A stretch of DNA of 64,000 nucleotides, from the NCBI RefSeq assembly GCF_000445475.1, contig NZ_AUPZ01000003.1:24662-88661 (forward strand), read 5' to 3'. The position numbers were made by a program, and so were the translations under genes. Position 1 is the stretch's first letter, and every line of letters begins with the position of its first letter. Under the pieces are notes generated by a model, which did no database searches, was not told the DNA's origin, and worked only from the letters and a program-made list of their open reading frames with translations. Below, one piece after another: positions 55,976 through 64,000 of this stretch. This stretch comes from Sulfurimonas hongkongensis. Its GTDB lineage: Bacteria > Campylobacterota > Campylobacteria > Campylobacterales > Sulfurimonadaceae.

Positions 55976-57424
55976 CTACATAAAGTGCTTTAAGCCCATT
56001 TTATACTGTTTATTTGTGCTACATTGGATGAGTAACATGTCATTTTCTTTAAAAAGTGTAGAGCCTGTTGGTTTAAAGTATTTACCATCTCGATTGATTA
56101 GAAGAATTAAAAAATTTAGCGGTAAATCAAGCTCTACAATACTTTTGTTTATCACGGGAGAACTTTTTTGGATATAAAATTGTTTTAGTGTCTTAGATAA
56201 AAGTGGAGAAAATGCCAGTTTTTTGTCTTTATCACTCTTCTTCACTTCTACCTTTAGCCACTTAGCAACAAAAGGTAGAGATGTGCCTTGGATTAAAATA
56301 GATGCAAGGACGATGAAAAAAACCATATTGAAAATTAAATGAGAGTGTTCAAAATTTTCTATAAAGGGATATGTTGCTAAAACAATAGGAACAGCTCCAC
56401 GAAGTCCTACCCATGAGATAAAAAGTTTGTCTTTAAAGGGAAATTTGCTAAAAGATAGACTTAAAAATACGCCCAAAGGACGGGCAACAAACATTAACCA
56501 AAAAGCAATAGCTAAGGAAGATAGTGCAACATCTGGCAGTTCTGATGGAAAAACTAATAGGCCTAAGACTAAGAAGACAGTAATTTGCATCATCCATGAA
56601 ACACCATCATGAAAACCCACAAGATTTTTTTTGTGAACAAACTCTTTGGTATTAGCAACTATTCCTGCTATGTAAACTGCTAAAAAACCGTTTCCATCTA
56701 ATATGGAAGTAGATGAAAACAACAACAAAACCCATCCTATGGTTAGCACTGGGTAGAGTCCGTAAAAACTTAAATGAACACGATTGAGAATAGAAGGAAG
56801 GGTGATTCCAAAAACATATCCTAAAGCTCCACCAATAAGAAATTGTAAGAAAAACTCTAAAATCCACTCTCCAACAGAGGGCAGTTGTGGCAAGATAATA
56901 ATTTGTAAAATAGCAATAGTAAGAAAAATAGCCATTGGATCATTGCTTCCTGATTCCAGTTCTAATAGAGGTGCTAATTTTTTCTTTAAATTAATCCCTT
57001 TGGCTCGCAAAATCGCAAACACAGCAGCAGCATCAGTTGAAGAGATAATAGCACCAATTAGTAAGGATTCTAAAAAACTAAAGTCAAAAAGAAAGTAGAT
57101 TCCAATAGCCACAACTAAAGCCGTTAATACCACTCCTAGAGTCGCTAGTAAAACTCCATCTTTTAAGACAGGTCTAATAGCCCTAAAGGCGGTATCAAGA
57201 CCGCCACCAAAAAGGATAAAAATTAAGGCGACTGTTCCTACATTTCGTGCGATTTCTACATTGTCAAAGTGTATTCCAAGCACACCATCTGAGCCTGCAA
57301 GCATTCCTAGACCTAGAAATATAAAAAGAGCTGGAATTCCAAAAGTGTTTGAGAGTTTACTTGCAATCACACTCAAGAGGGTTAAAAAAGCAATAACAAG
57401 AAGATAAATATCGAGCGATTCCAT
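55976..57424 (-). CDS. Potassium/proton antiporter of the CPA1 type with RCK_C domain
   Basis: A 482-residue protein with about 12 membrane segments and the CPA1 pattern ALIFILFGGGLDTAFR, SSTDAAAVFAIL and ELESGSNDPMAIFLT, then a C-terminal RCK_C-like part (KSSPVINKSIVELDLPLNFLI). This layout is that of NhaP2/CvrA. It exports K+ or Na+ for protons. It is convergent with the KefB-like gene, 21 bases away, so two antiporters sit end to end. Confidence 0.9.
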   Translation of the reverse strand: MESLDIYLLVIAFLTLLSVIASKLSNTFGIPALFIFLGLGMLAGSDGVLGIHFDNVEIARNVGTVALIFILFGGGLDTAFRAIRPVLKDGVLLATLGVVLTALVVAIGIYFLFDFSFLESLLIGAIISSTDAAAVFAILRAKGINLKKKLAPLLELESGSNDPMAIFLTIAILQIIILPQLPSVGEWILEFFLQFLIGGALGYVFGITLPSILNRVHLSFYGLYPVLTIGWVLLLFSSTSILDGNGFLAVYIAGIVANTKEFVHKKNLVGFHDGVSWMMQITVFLVLGLLVFPSELPDVALSSLAIAFWLMFVARPLGVFLSLSFSKFPFKDKLFISWVGLRGAVPIVLATYPFIENFEHSHLIFNMVFFIVLASILIQGTSLPFVAKWLKVEVKKSDKDKKLAFSPLLSKTLKQFYIQKSSPVINKSIVELDLPLNFLILLINRDGKYFKPTGSTLFKENDMLLIQCSTNKQYKMGLKHFM

Positions 57425-57591
57425 GCTTTTGTAACCTACTGTTTTTTTATTTTAAGTGATTATAGCTTAAAAAAATTAGTTAATTGTTTGTTTTTGCTAT
57501 TGTATACAGTAGAGAAAGTTGGGTGTAGGTTGAAGATTTAGCTTACAAAGAAGATAATGAGCTCAAGCATTTATCATCCTGAGCTATGATT

Positions 57592-58200
57592 TTAGTTTCC
57601 ACGGCTTCCGGGTTTTATAGCTTGTGATCCATCTTTGCAAAGTGGACATTTACTTGGTTCATACATAAGAAATGTAAAATCTTCTAGTGCAAAGAAAGGG
57701 ATGTCTTGTGGGAGTTTACAGTTTGATTTTGACTCGAGTGTGCTGTTTTCTCTTTTGCAAAAGCCACGATTTGCAAGAGCCGCAACTCCTACTATCTCAC
57801 CACCAAACCCTTTTACAACGCTTGCTGCTTCCATGGCCGAGCCACCTGTTGTGATGATATCTTCACACATCAGGACTCTCTCGCCATGGCTTACCTTAAA
57901 GCCTCTTCGCATTGACATAACTCCATCAACTCTCTCAGCAAATATAAAACGAACATCAAGTGCAGTTGCAAGTGCAAAACCAGCTATAAGTCCACCAAGT
58001 GCAGGTGCACAAACTGTATCAATTTTAAGTCCACTTTTCTTGATCTCTTCTGCTAGCTTATCAGCCAAAAGCTTTGCTGTTTTTGGATCCTCTAAAACTT
58101 TTGCAGATTGTAGATAAAATTGTGAATGATTCCCACTGCTTAGCTTAAAATGTCCCTCTAAGAGAGCATCTGCATCCATATATATTTGTTTTATATTCAT
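57592..58200 (-). CDS. pyrE: Orotate phosphoribosyltransferase
   Basis: A 202-residue type I phosphoribosyltransferase with the PRPP motif [18 protein letters not shown]. It makes orotidine 5'-phosphate in pyrimidine biosynthesis. The C-terminal end has an unusual cysteine pair, [16 protein letters not shown], that may bind a metal. It is six bases after frr. Confidence 0.95.
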   Translation of the reverse strand: MNIKQIYMDADALLEGHFKLSSGNHSQFYLQSAKVLEDPKTAKLLADKLAEEIKKSGLKIDTVCAPALGGLIAGFALATALDVRFIFAERVDGVMSMRRGFKVSHGERVLMCEDIITTGGSAMEAASVVKGFGGEIVGVAALANRGFCKRENSTLESKSNCKLPQDIPFFALEDFTFLMYEPSKCPLCKDGSQAIKPGSRGN

Positions 58201-58205
58201 TTTTA

Positions 58206-58763
58206 TTAAACCTTTAGTATCTCAGCTTCTTTGTCTTTTACTATGGCGTCTATTTTTGTTATATATTTATCAGTGATCTTTTGAATATTGTCTTGAGCAG
58301 ATTTTGACTCATCCTGAGTTATTTCTTTGTCTTTTTCAAGCTTTTTAATTTGGTCATTTGCATGTTTTCTATCATTTCTGATAGAAACCTTTGCATTTTC
58401 TCCCATACCTTTCATCTTCTTTACAGATTCTTGTCTTTGTTCAACCGTCATGGCTGGAAAAAATAGTTTGATTTGTTCGCCATCGTTGTTAGGAGTTGCC
58501 CCGACATTTGCAGCGGATATAGCACTCTCAATGTCACTTAGTAGATGTTTCTCCCAAGGGTTTACAATTATAGTCGTTGCATCTGCAGCTATGACCGAGC
58601 CTACTTGATCAAGAGGAGTTGGAGTTCCATAGTAGTCGATTTTAATATTATCTAAAACAGAAGTTGTAACCTTACCTGTTCTTAGTGTTTTAAAATCTTT
58701 TAGCATATGTTCTATGCCTGACTTCATATCTTCTTCACACGAGTTGTAGATTTCATTTAACAT
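58206..58763 (-). CDS. frr: Ribosome recycling factor
   Basis: A 185-residue protein, the usual length, with the family pattern [29 protein letters not shown] near residue 25. With EF-G it splits ribosomes after termination. It is read between secG and pyrE in one direction. Confidence 0.97.
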   Translation of the reverse strand: MLNEIYNSCEEDMKSGIEHMLKDFKTLRTGKVTTSVLDNIKIDYYGTPTPLDQVGSVIAADATTIIVNPWEKHLLSDIESAISAANVGATPNNDGEQIKLFFPAMTVEQRQESVKKMKGMGENAKVSIRNDRKHANDQIKKLEKDKEITQDESKSAQDNIQKITDKYITKIDAIVKDKEAEILKV

Positions 58764-58882
58764 TAGATATCCTTAAATTTTTTGAAAAATAGTTGCGATA
58801 TTGTAGCAAAATTTCTTTATTTGATACTAAAGAGAGAATTTTTGTGGATAATTTAGGTTAAAGACTATGAAATAATTCGGAA

Positions 58883-58900
58883 GTGAGGCTACAGCCTCGC
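58883..58900 (-). terminator. Hairpin between secG and frr
   Basis: GTGAGGC and GCCTCGC pair, with one G-T pair, around a TACA loop. It lies 36 bases after the secG stop. Confidence 0.4.
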
Positions 58901-58935
58901 CTGCGTGGCTCACAAGGTAAAAACCTCGCTTGCAA

Positions 58936-59277
58936 CTATTTTACAGCTGGGGCTTCTGGTGAAGTGTCAGCTTGAGAGGCTGGAGTTGGAGATGATGGAG
59001 CTTCTACATTAGTAGACTCTACCATGTTGTCAACTACAGAACTTTGTGCAGAGGCAGAGTACATATAACCCAAAGCAATAGTGTTTGAAACAAACAAAAA
59101 GCCTATAAGAAAAGTAGCTTTAGCTAAAAAAGAGTTTGGTCCTTTAGCACCAAAAACAGACTCATTTGAGCCACTATAAGCACCAAGCCCTATGCTTGAG
59201 CTTTTTTGAAGAAGTACAGCTATTACTAGTATTACAACTAAAATTATCTGAACAATGAGTAAAAAACTAGTTGTCAT
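58936..59277 (-). CDS. secG: Preprotein translocase subunit SecG
   Basis: A 113-residue membrane protein with two segments (TTSFLLIVQIILVVILVIAVLL and FLAKATFLIGFLFVSNTIAL). Between them is the conserved KSSSIGLGAYSGSNESVFGAKG. The tail is Pro/Ser/Ala-rich. It completes SecYEG. Its leader, about 150 bases if the -10 below is right, contains the structured element. Confidence 0.94.
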   Translation of the reverse strand: MTTSFLLIVQIILVVILVIAVLLQKSSSIGLGAYSGSNESVFGAKGPNSFLAKATFLIGFLFVSNTIALGYMYSASAQSSVVDNMVESTNVEAPSSPTPASQADTSPEAPAVK

Positions 59278-59310
59278 TTATAAATTCCTTTAATTTCATT
59301 CACAACACTT

Positions 59311-59386
59311 AAGGAAGTAAATTCCTTGAGTTACGCTAATACCCCAGGGGTACTCCGTCGTGCGCGCTTGGTTTCCTTCGGCAGGA
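59311..59386 (-). ncRNA. Structured leader element, copy 2 (upstream of secG)
   Basis: The core (59332-59378) matches 14375-14421 with two substitutions, in the secG sense. Hairpin A is GGCTTCCT/AGGAAACC (59371-59386 and neighbours, loop GCCGA) and hairpin B is TACCC/GGGTA. Four bases later comes hairpin C (AAGGAA/TTCCTT, 59311-59327), whose arms differ from those of copy 1 while the stem is preserved. A reading frame on the other strand crosses it, which I regard as fortuitous. Confidence 0.5.
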
Positions 59387-59438
59387 AGCCCATCACATCT
59401 AGTGTGATTTATTCTCCATGCTATTTTAAAAAGTGGCG

Positions 59439-59482
59439 AATTATATCTAAAAAAAATAATTATTACAAAATTAGATATAATT
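59439..59482. promoter_or_regulatory. Divergent promoter region with a 12-base inverted repeat
   Basis: AATTATATCTAA (59439-59450) and TTAGATATAATT (59471-59482) are perfect inverted arms with centres 32 bases apart. Each arm contains TATAAT for one direction: 59476-59481 for znuA, and the minus-strand equivalent at 59440-59445 for secG. It could be an operator controlling both, for example by a zinc or iron regulator, but no known consensus is matched. Confidence 0.45.
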
Positions 59483-59504
59483 TCAAAAAAAGTTTGGAGA
59501 ATTT

Positions 59505-60452
59505 ATGAGAGATTTTAGAAATGTTATTTTTTTATTAATAGTCGCAGTTTTTTTGCTACAAATGTTTGTTTTAAAGCAAGATGCTAAACTTGCAGAAGAA
59601 AAAAACCAAGCAAAACCAACCGTAGCACTAAGCACATTCTCCCTTTATGATATAGCAAAAAATATCTCAAATGACACGATAGACCTTGTTATGATTTTAC
59701 CTTTTGGAGTAGATGCACATAGTTTTGAACCCACCCCAAAGCTTATGGCAAAGATTATGCAAAGCGATATAGTTATATATAGTGGAGCTGGGCTTGAGCC
59801 GTGGACAAGCTCATTTGAGTTTAAAAACAGAGTTATAGATATGAGTAAACATGTAAAACTCTTAAACTCAGAACATGGAAGTTGCAACCATGAAGAGCAT
59901 CAACACCATGGGGGTCATGAAGAAGAGATGGACCCACACTACTGGTTAGATATACAAAACATGATAGATGCTACAAATCTTATAGCAGGAGAATTTTCTA
60001 AACTCTCAAAAGAAAATGAAGAGCTATATAGAAAAAATGCAGAGATTTATATATCTGAACTACAGGCAATAGATGAAGAGTATAAGCAGAGATTAGCATC
60101 TTGTAAAAAAGAGACCATTATAGTAAATCACAACGCTTTTTCTTATCTTAGTCAAAACTATGGTTTTGAGGTTGAAGCTCTTAGCGGACTCTCCCCAGAT
60201 GCACAATCAAATGCACAAAATATGTTAAAGCTAATAGAGCATGTAAAAGAGCATGATCTAAAAGTTGTATTTTTTGAGAGTTTTGTAAGTGATAAAGCGA
60301 TGAAAAGCATTGCAAATGAAGCAAATGTAGCAGTTGATGTTCTCCAACCTCTAGGAAACATTACAGCAGATGAGGCAAAAAAGGATCTAAGCTACAAAGA
60401 TATTATGCTTGAAAACTTAGAAAAAATTAGCAACGCTCTTGAGTGCAAATGA
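59505..60452 (+). CDS. znuA: Zinc ABC transporter substrate-binding protein
   Basis: A 315-residue protein with a signal anchor and a His-rich metal loop near residues 125-140 (HGSCNHEEHQHHGGHEEE). The preceding DAHSFEPTPK and following MDPHYWLD carry the usual His ligands. It captures zinc in the periplasm. The ATG follows TTTGGAGAATTT. znuC overlaps its stop by ATGA. Confidence 0.93.
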   Translation: MRDFRNVIFLLIVAVFLLQMFVLKQDAKLAEEKNQAKPTVALSTFSLYDIAKNISNDTIDLVMILPFGVDAHSFEPTPKLMAKIMQSDIVIYSGAGLEPWTSSFEFKNRVIDMSKHVKLLNSEHGSCNHEEHQHHGGHEEEMDPHYWLDIQNMIDATNLIAGEFSKLSKENEELYRKNAEIYISELQAIDEEYKQRLASCKKETIIVNHNAFSYLSQNYGFEVEALSGLSPDAQSNAQNMLKLIEHVKEHDLKVVFFESFVSDKAMKSIANEANVAVDVLQPLGNITADEAKKDLSYKDIMLENLEKISNALECK

Positions 60453-61213
60453 AGTTTAGACTACCAATCTTTGATGTAAAAAATCTATACTTTATAGTAG
60501 ATAATCAAGAGATACTCTCTAATGTGTCTTTTGAGATTTTCGCGCAAGACTATATTGCCATCATTGGTCCAAATGGTGGTGGTAAAACTACTCTAATAAG
60601 AATTTTACTAGGACTTGAGAGAGAGACAAAAGGCGAAGTGCGAATATTTGGCAAGCGTATAAAAGACTTTAAAGAGTGGCAGAAGATAGGTTATGTTCCA
60701 CAAAGAGCTAGTCATGTAGATGCATCATTTCCAGCTACAACAGAGGATGTTGTAAAGATGGGCAGAACTTCAAAGCAAAAGCTATTTTCAAAAGAGAGTC
60801 AAGAGGATAAGATGAGAGTCGAAGATGCCATGAAAAAAATGGATGTTTACCATCTAAAAGACAAGATGATAGGTACACTTTCAGGTGGACAAAGACAAAG
60901 AGTGATGTGTGCTAGAGCTTTGGCATCGAGACCTGAAATACTGATACTAGATGAACCAAATACTGGTGTAGATGTATCTTCTCAACAAAGATTTTATGAA
61001 CTTCTACGAGAGTTAAACACAAAAGAGAAAATTACTATTGTCTTTATTACTCATGACATTGGAGTTATAGCTGACGATATTGCAAGGCTTTTTACCATTA
61101 ACCAAAAAGCAGTGATATGTAACAATCCCAAAGAGGCTCTAAGTTGCGAAGAGATGAGCGAGCTTTATGGTATAGATGCACACCTGCTTCATAACCACAA
61201 GCATGAGCACTAA
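60449..61213 (+). CDS. znuC: Zinc ABC transporter ATP-binding protein
   Basis: A 254-residue ATPase: Walker A GPNGGGKTTLI, signature LSGGQRQRVMCARALA, and Walker B ILILDEPNTGVD. The start ATG (60449) overlaps the znuA stop as ATGA; an upstream in-frame GTG adds two residues and is less likely. The C-terminus is His-rich (AHLLHNHKHEH). Confidence 0.95.
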   Translation: MKFRLPIFDVKNLYFIVDNQEILSNVSFEIFAQDYIAIIGPNGGGKTTLIRILLGLERETKGEVRIFGKRIKDFKEWQKIGYVPQRASHVDASFPATTEDVVKMGRTSKQKLFSKESQEDKMRVEDAMKKMDVYHLKDKMIGTLSGGQRQRVMCARALASRPEILILDEPNTGVDVSSQQRFYELLRELNTKEKITIVFITHDIGVIADDIARLFTINQKAVICNNPKEALSCEEMSELYGIDAHLLHNHKHEH

Positions 61214-62012
61214 GATGTTAGAAATGTTTGAGTATGAATTTATGCAAAGAGCTTTTTTAGCTGGGATGATTATCGCTATCTTAGCATCCATCAGCGGAAC
61301 CTTTATAGTTTTAAGACGCTACTCCATGATAAGTGAAACTCTAGCACACTCAGCTTTAGTTGGTGTTGCTGTTGGTTTGGTCGCAGGATTTAACCCTCTT
61401 TGGATGGCGGTTATTGTCGCTATCATCTCAGCGTGGCTTATAGAGTATCTAAGATATAATTTTGCACTATACTCTGATGCAGTTCTTGCTATATTTTTAT
61501 CAGGTTCTTTAGCCATCGCTGTTATCATCGTCTCTTTAGGTGGTGCATTTAACAACTCACTTTTTTCATATCTATTTGGTTCCATACTTGCAGTTAGCGA
61601 CGCAGATCTTATAACTATCTTTGTCTTTGGCATAGTCTGTCTTAGCCTTTTACTCATTTTTGCAAAAGAGTTTTATTTTATAGCTTATGATGAAGAGGTT
61701 GCAAAAACAAGTGGCATAAGAGTTAGGCTCTTAAACTTCCTGCTTGTTAGTATCGCAGCCATCATCATAGCGCTCTCCATCAGAGTTGTTGGAAGTTTGC
61801 TCATTGGAGCGCTAATGGTTATCCCAACAGTTTCGGCACTTCAGTACAGACAAGGGTTTGTAAAAACCATCTTAATATCTCTGTTTTTTGCCATCTTTAG
61901 CGTTGCATCTGGCATGACTCTATCTTTTTATATGTCTTTGCCATCAGGAGCCACTATAGTGCTCTCTATAGTGGTAATTTTTATCATCTCTTTAGTAGCA
62001 AATAGACGATGA
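61203..62012 (+). CDS. znuB: Zinc ABC transporter permease
   Basis: A 269-residue membrane protein with about eight segments and the permease pattern GTFIVLRRYSMISETLAHSALVGVAVGLV. The start at 61203 is a guess; another ATG at 61215 is also possible, and both overlap or follow the znuC end. It is overlapped by the next gene (ATGA at 62009-62012). Confidence 0.92.
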   Translation: MSTKMLEMFEYEFMQRAFLAGMIIAILASISGTFIVLRRYSMISETLAHSALVGVAVGLVAGFNPLWMAVIVAIISAWLIEYLRYNFALYSDAVLAIFLSGSLAIAVIIVSLGGAFNNSLFSYLFGSILAVSDADLITIFVFGIVCLSLLLIFAKEFYFIAYDEEVAKTSGIRVRLLNFLLVSIAAIIIALSIRVVGSLLIGALMVIPTVSALQYRQGFVKTILISLFFAIFSVASGMTLSFYMSLPSGATIVLSIVVIFIISLVANRR

Positions 62013-62692
62013 AAATAAGCTCGGAGTTTTCCAAAAATGCTCTGCACTATGGTTCTTACAATGTTATACAAAACAGAGTCATAAAGAGACTTTTTGAAAA
62101 ATTAGATTATCAGCCTAGGAAGATTTTGGATTTAGGTTGTGGAAGCGGTGCAGTTTGTCGCAATATTGATTGGCAATATGATAATTTCACAGGTGTAGAT
62201 TTTGCTCTGGGTATGTTAGAGCTGCATCCAAAATCTAAAAACATAGAGTGTATTTATGGAGATTTTAATGATGCTGCCCTATTTCAAAATAGACTAGAAA
62301 AAAACTATGAACACATATTTTCAGCATCAGCTCTTCAGTGGGCAGATGACTTGGAGAGGCTTTTTTGTGAGATAAAAAAGCTAGATGCAAGACTCTCTTT
62401 AGCCATCTTTAGTTCAAACACCTTTAAGACGCTAAACAAAACAGCAAATTTAACTTCTATACTAAGAAGTGTAGATGAGATAGAAGAACTTCAAAAAAAA
62501 TACCTAGATGCAGAGATGGAAGTAGTCCAGTATAAGTTAGAGTTTGAATCCTCAAGAGATATGTTTAAGTATATAAAAAAAAGTGGTGTGAGTGCATCTA
62601 GAAAAGTGTTGAGCTATAAAGAGACAAAAAGGCTTATGCGAGAGTATCCTTTAAGCTATTTAGAGTTTGAAGTTGTTTTTATCTATAAGTGA
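62009..62692 (+). CDS. bioC: BioC-like SAM methyltransferase
   Basis: A 227-residue methyltransferase: KILDLGCGSGAVCRNI near residue 39, the SASALQWADDLERLF segment and MFKYIKKSGVSAS typical of malonyl-ACP O-methyltransferase, which starts biotin synthesis. No other biotin gene is adjacent. It is translationally coupled to znuB by ATGA, an unusual neighbour. Confidence 0.75.
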   Translation: MKISSEFSKNALHYGSYNVIQNRVIKRLFEKLDYQPRKILDLGCGSGAVCRNIDWQYDNFTGVDFALGMLELHPKSKNIECIYGDFNDAALFQNRLEKNYEHIFSASALQWADDLERLFCEIKKLDARLSLAIFSSNTFKTLNKTANLTSILRSVDEIEELQKKYLDAEMEVVQYKLEFESSRDMFKYIKKSGVSASRKVLSYKETKRLMREYPLSYLEFEVVFIYK

Positions 62693-62697
62693 GAAGT

Positions 62698-63108
62698 TTA
62701 CTTCTCTTGAAGCACTATCTCTTTTTCTAAGTTATAAAGTTCATATCTTATATATTTAAAATTTTCACTAAGTTTTATATCATAGAGTTTAAAAAGTTCT
62801 TCTAAGACTCTGCAAGACTCCTCTGCTCTTTTGAAATTTGCAATAATAACACTTCTTATATCTGTACGATTTAACTCACTCTTAGTGGTTGGACGAAGTA
62901 CATCTTTGATGCTATCTCTATGAAGGAGAAGTTTATCTATGTCATCGATGCGAGAAATATGACGAAGTTGTTTTAGTTTTAGGGAGAAGTCTTTGTTGTT
63001 ATCCCGATATCGCATGATATCTTCAACAACTCGTATACCCTCTTTGAGGCGATTAAGGTTTGCATCACACACCCGAAAGAGTTCGGGTGAGAGAGACTCT
63101 TTAGTCAT
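62698..63108 (-). CDS. Stand-alone ThiD2-like thiamine biosynthesis protein
   Basis: A 136-residue protein from the ATG at 63106-63108, chosen because the longer frame begins with TTG inside the previous gene. The pattern RVCDANLNRLKEGIRVVEDIMRY, RHISRIDDIDKLLLHRDSIKDVLRPT and IIANFKRAEESCRVLEELFK matches the ThiD2 domain that is often fused to ThiE. Here it is alone. It may phosphorylate hydroxymethylpyrimidine. Its 5' end overlaps the end of the Bax-inhibitor-1-type gene. Confidence 0.75.
   Translation of the reverse strand: MTKESLSPELFRVCDANLNRLKEGIRVVEDIMRYRDNNKDFSLKLKQLRHISRIDDIDKLLLHRDSIKDVLRPTTKSELNRTDIRSVIIANFKRAEESCRVLEELFKLYDIKLSENFKYIRYELYNLEKEIVLQEK
63071..63088. other. Stable hairpin inside the ThiD2-like gene start
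   Basis: ACCCGAA and TTCGGGT pair perfectly around an AGAG loop, 20-37 bases inside the gene. It may limit its translation or end transcription of the upstream gene. Confidence 0.35.
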
Positions 63109-63799
63109 CACTACCAAAGATACCAAAGAGGTGAAGCAGTGCAGTAAAGATATTTAAAAAGTCTAAGTATAGTGCAATAGCTCCATCAATAGGTGTTTCA
63201 TAAGAACCTCTCATAATGTTTTGAGTGTCATATATAACTAAGATGCTAAATAAAAATACAACAGCACCAGAGATGACAACGCTTAACATAGGGTTGCCTA
63301 AGAATAGGTTAACAACCGAGAATCCGATAACAACAAAAAGAGCAATCATCAAAGGTTTACTATAACTTGTAAAATCTTTTGTAGTTTTAATAGCGTAAAA
63401 ACTCATAGCACCAAAAACTACAGCAGTCATAGCAAAAGCATTGCCAACAACTGTTCCACCACCACTCATCCCAAGTGTATGAGAAAGTAGGGGCGCTAAC
63501 ATAAGACCTGTCATAAAGACAAATGCAAACATAACCACAAGGTTTATTCCAGGTTTATTTTTTACAAAGTGAAGTCCTATAAGAAGTCCGATTTCTAAAA
63601 TAAACAGAGGTATAAACCAAGCCGCAATAGTTCCAGCTAGTGGAACACCAACATAAGCACCAACTGCACCAGCCATCATAGATGCTGCAAATAGTTTATA
63701 TGTTTCTTTAACAAAAGAGATGATTTGAGAATCACTGCGAGTGGTACTCTCGTAAGAAAAAGAGTTACCTCTAGCGTAATCGCGATCATAAAGTCCCAT
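63101..63799 (-). CDS. Bax inhibitor-1 / YccA-family membrane protein
   Basis: A 232-residue protein with seven membrane segments and the family's motifs (FAASMMAGAVGAYVGVPLA, TGLMLAPLLSHTL, and SILVIYDTQNIMRGSYETPIDGAIALYLDFLNIFTALL). E. coli YccA modulates FtsH. The start ATG follows AGGAAAAA. It is the first gene of a pair with thiD2. Confidence 0.92.
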   Translation of the reverse strand: MGLYDRDYARGNSFSYESTTRSDSQIISFVKETYKLFAASMMAGAVGAYVGVPLAGTIAAWFIPLFILEIGLLIGLHFVKNKPGINLVVMFAFVFMTGLMLAPLLSHTLGMSGGGTVVGNAFAMTAVVFGAMSFYAIKTTKDFTSYSKPLMIALFVVIGFSVVNLFLGNPMLSVVISGAVVFLFSILVIYDTQNIMRGSYETPIDGAIALYLDFLNIFTALLHLFGIFGSDD

Positions 63800-64000
63800 A
63801 ATTTTTTCCTCATAATATAGTTTGATAAGAATTTTATATATAAAGAGTTAATGCATAGCAACAGTACTTTTAAACTCTTTATATGTAAGGAAAAATAAAA
63901 AAGATTCCATAAAATCAAATAAAAATAAACACCTAGACGCTTTCTTTTAAACTCTCTACAGTTTTAAGAAACTATTAAGCAACATCCTCCTATAATTCCC

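Noticed and set aside
59326..59508. A 60-residue reading frame on the plus strand across the structured element
   Set aside because: It reads through the conserved hairpins in the strand opposite to the secG leader and has no ribosome site or family pattern. The conserved bases are better explained by RNA or DNA structure.
63901..64000. A resemblance to 23S rRNA at the right edge (minus strand GGATGTTG and GAAAGCGT strings) and a GIIGGCC-type frame
   Set aside because: The similar strings are short and not in the spacing of an rRNA, and the frames are interrupted by stops. The segment runs off the window, so nothing can be called.

Overview
The window looks like a piece of a Campylobacterota (epsilonproteobacterial) chromosome, most like Sulfurimonas or a close relative. 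The evidence is the low G+C content, the origin block dnaA-dnaN-gyrB followed by a c-di-GMP-type protein and queF, an RNase J with a long basic N-terminal tail, ThyX thymidylate synthase, a DUF3373-type porin, a Tat-exported sulfide:quinone oxidoreductase, and many small c-di-GMP-type (GGDEF) proteins. Genus is inferred from gene content and order only; no database search was possible. Nearly everything is chromosomal housekeeping. I see no tRNA or rRNA gene, no CRISPR array, no complete insertion sequence and no prophage.

Layout. 0-14 kb is mostly minus strand: a possible fliK start, a PP-loop tRNA-thiolase-like protein, dnaG, rpsU (plus strand), dgt-phnA, a diguanylate cyclase, a lipoprotein, thyX, an antiporter fused to a GGDEF-like domain, pcm, a nitrilase-family amidase, DsrE-like and AhpD-like proteins, and nrdB. 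14-19.7 kb has msrBA, typA, the CCA-adding enzyme family and queF. 19.6-26.2 kb is the replication block (degenerate GGDEF-EAL protein, gyrB, dnaN, dnaA), with an origin-like dnaA-dnaN spacer. 26-36 kb holds ruvC, a hemerythrin/PAS protein, ppnP, gltA, an HtrA protease, fliW, nrdA and purB. 36-41 kb has a pseudouridine synthase, a 740-base accessory spacer, rlmN and hisF. 41-46 kb is the plus-strand run rsmA-rnj-folE-fliI. 46-50 kb holds sulfide oxidation (sqr) and a porin that share an operator. 50-64 kb has zupT, pyrG-recJ, two antiporters, secG-frr-pyrE, znuACB-bioC, thiD2 and a Bax-inhibitor-1 family protein.

The most interesting features are regulatory rather than coding. (1) The dnaA-dnaN spacer reads, on the minus strand, as DnaA boxes, then a TAC/TTAC trinucleotide run, then an AT-rich stretch: the arrangement of a bacterial basal unwinding system. 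(2) Ten to fourteen kb away are two close matches to the ParB site parS, and beside one of them are four identical 8-base DnaA-box cores within 241 bases. (3) A 47-base sequence with two hairpins followed by a third hairpin occurs, almost identical, in the leaders of two unrelated genes (msrBA and secG), in the same orientation to each. (4) A composite repeat with conserved ends and variable interiors occurs around nrdA/purB and around 37.2-37.9 kb, with tandem expansions. (5) sqr and the DUF3373 porin share a multi-part operator. (6) A 30-residue reading frame with a good ribosome site overlaps the nrdA start by ATGA.

Start codons were chosen by ribosome-site spacing; several differ from the longest reading frame (msrBA, typA, nrdA, rsmA, pyrG, znuC, znuB, thiD2, the lipoprotein, the zinc-binding-domain protein and the 80-residue protein).
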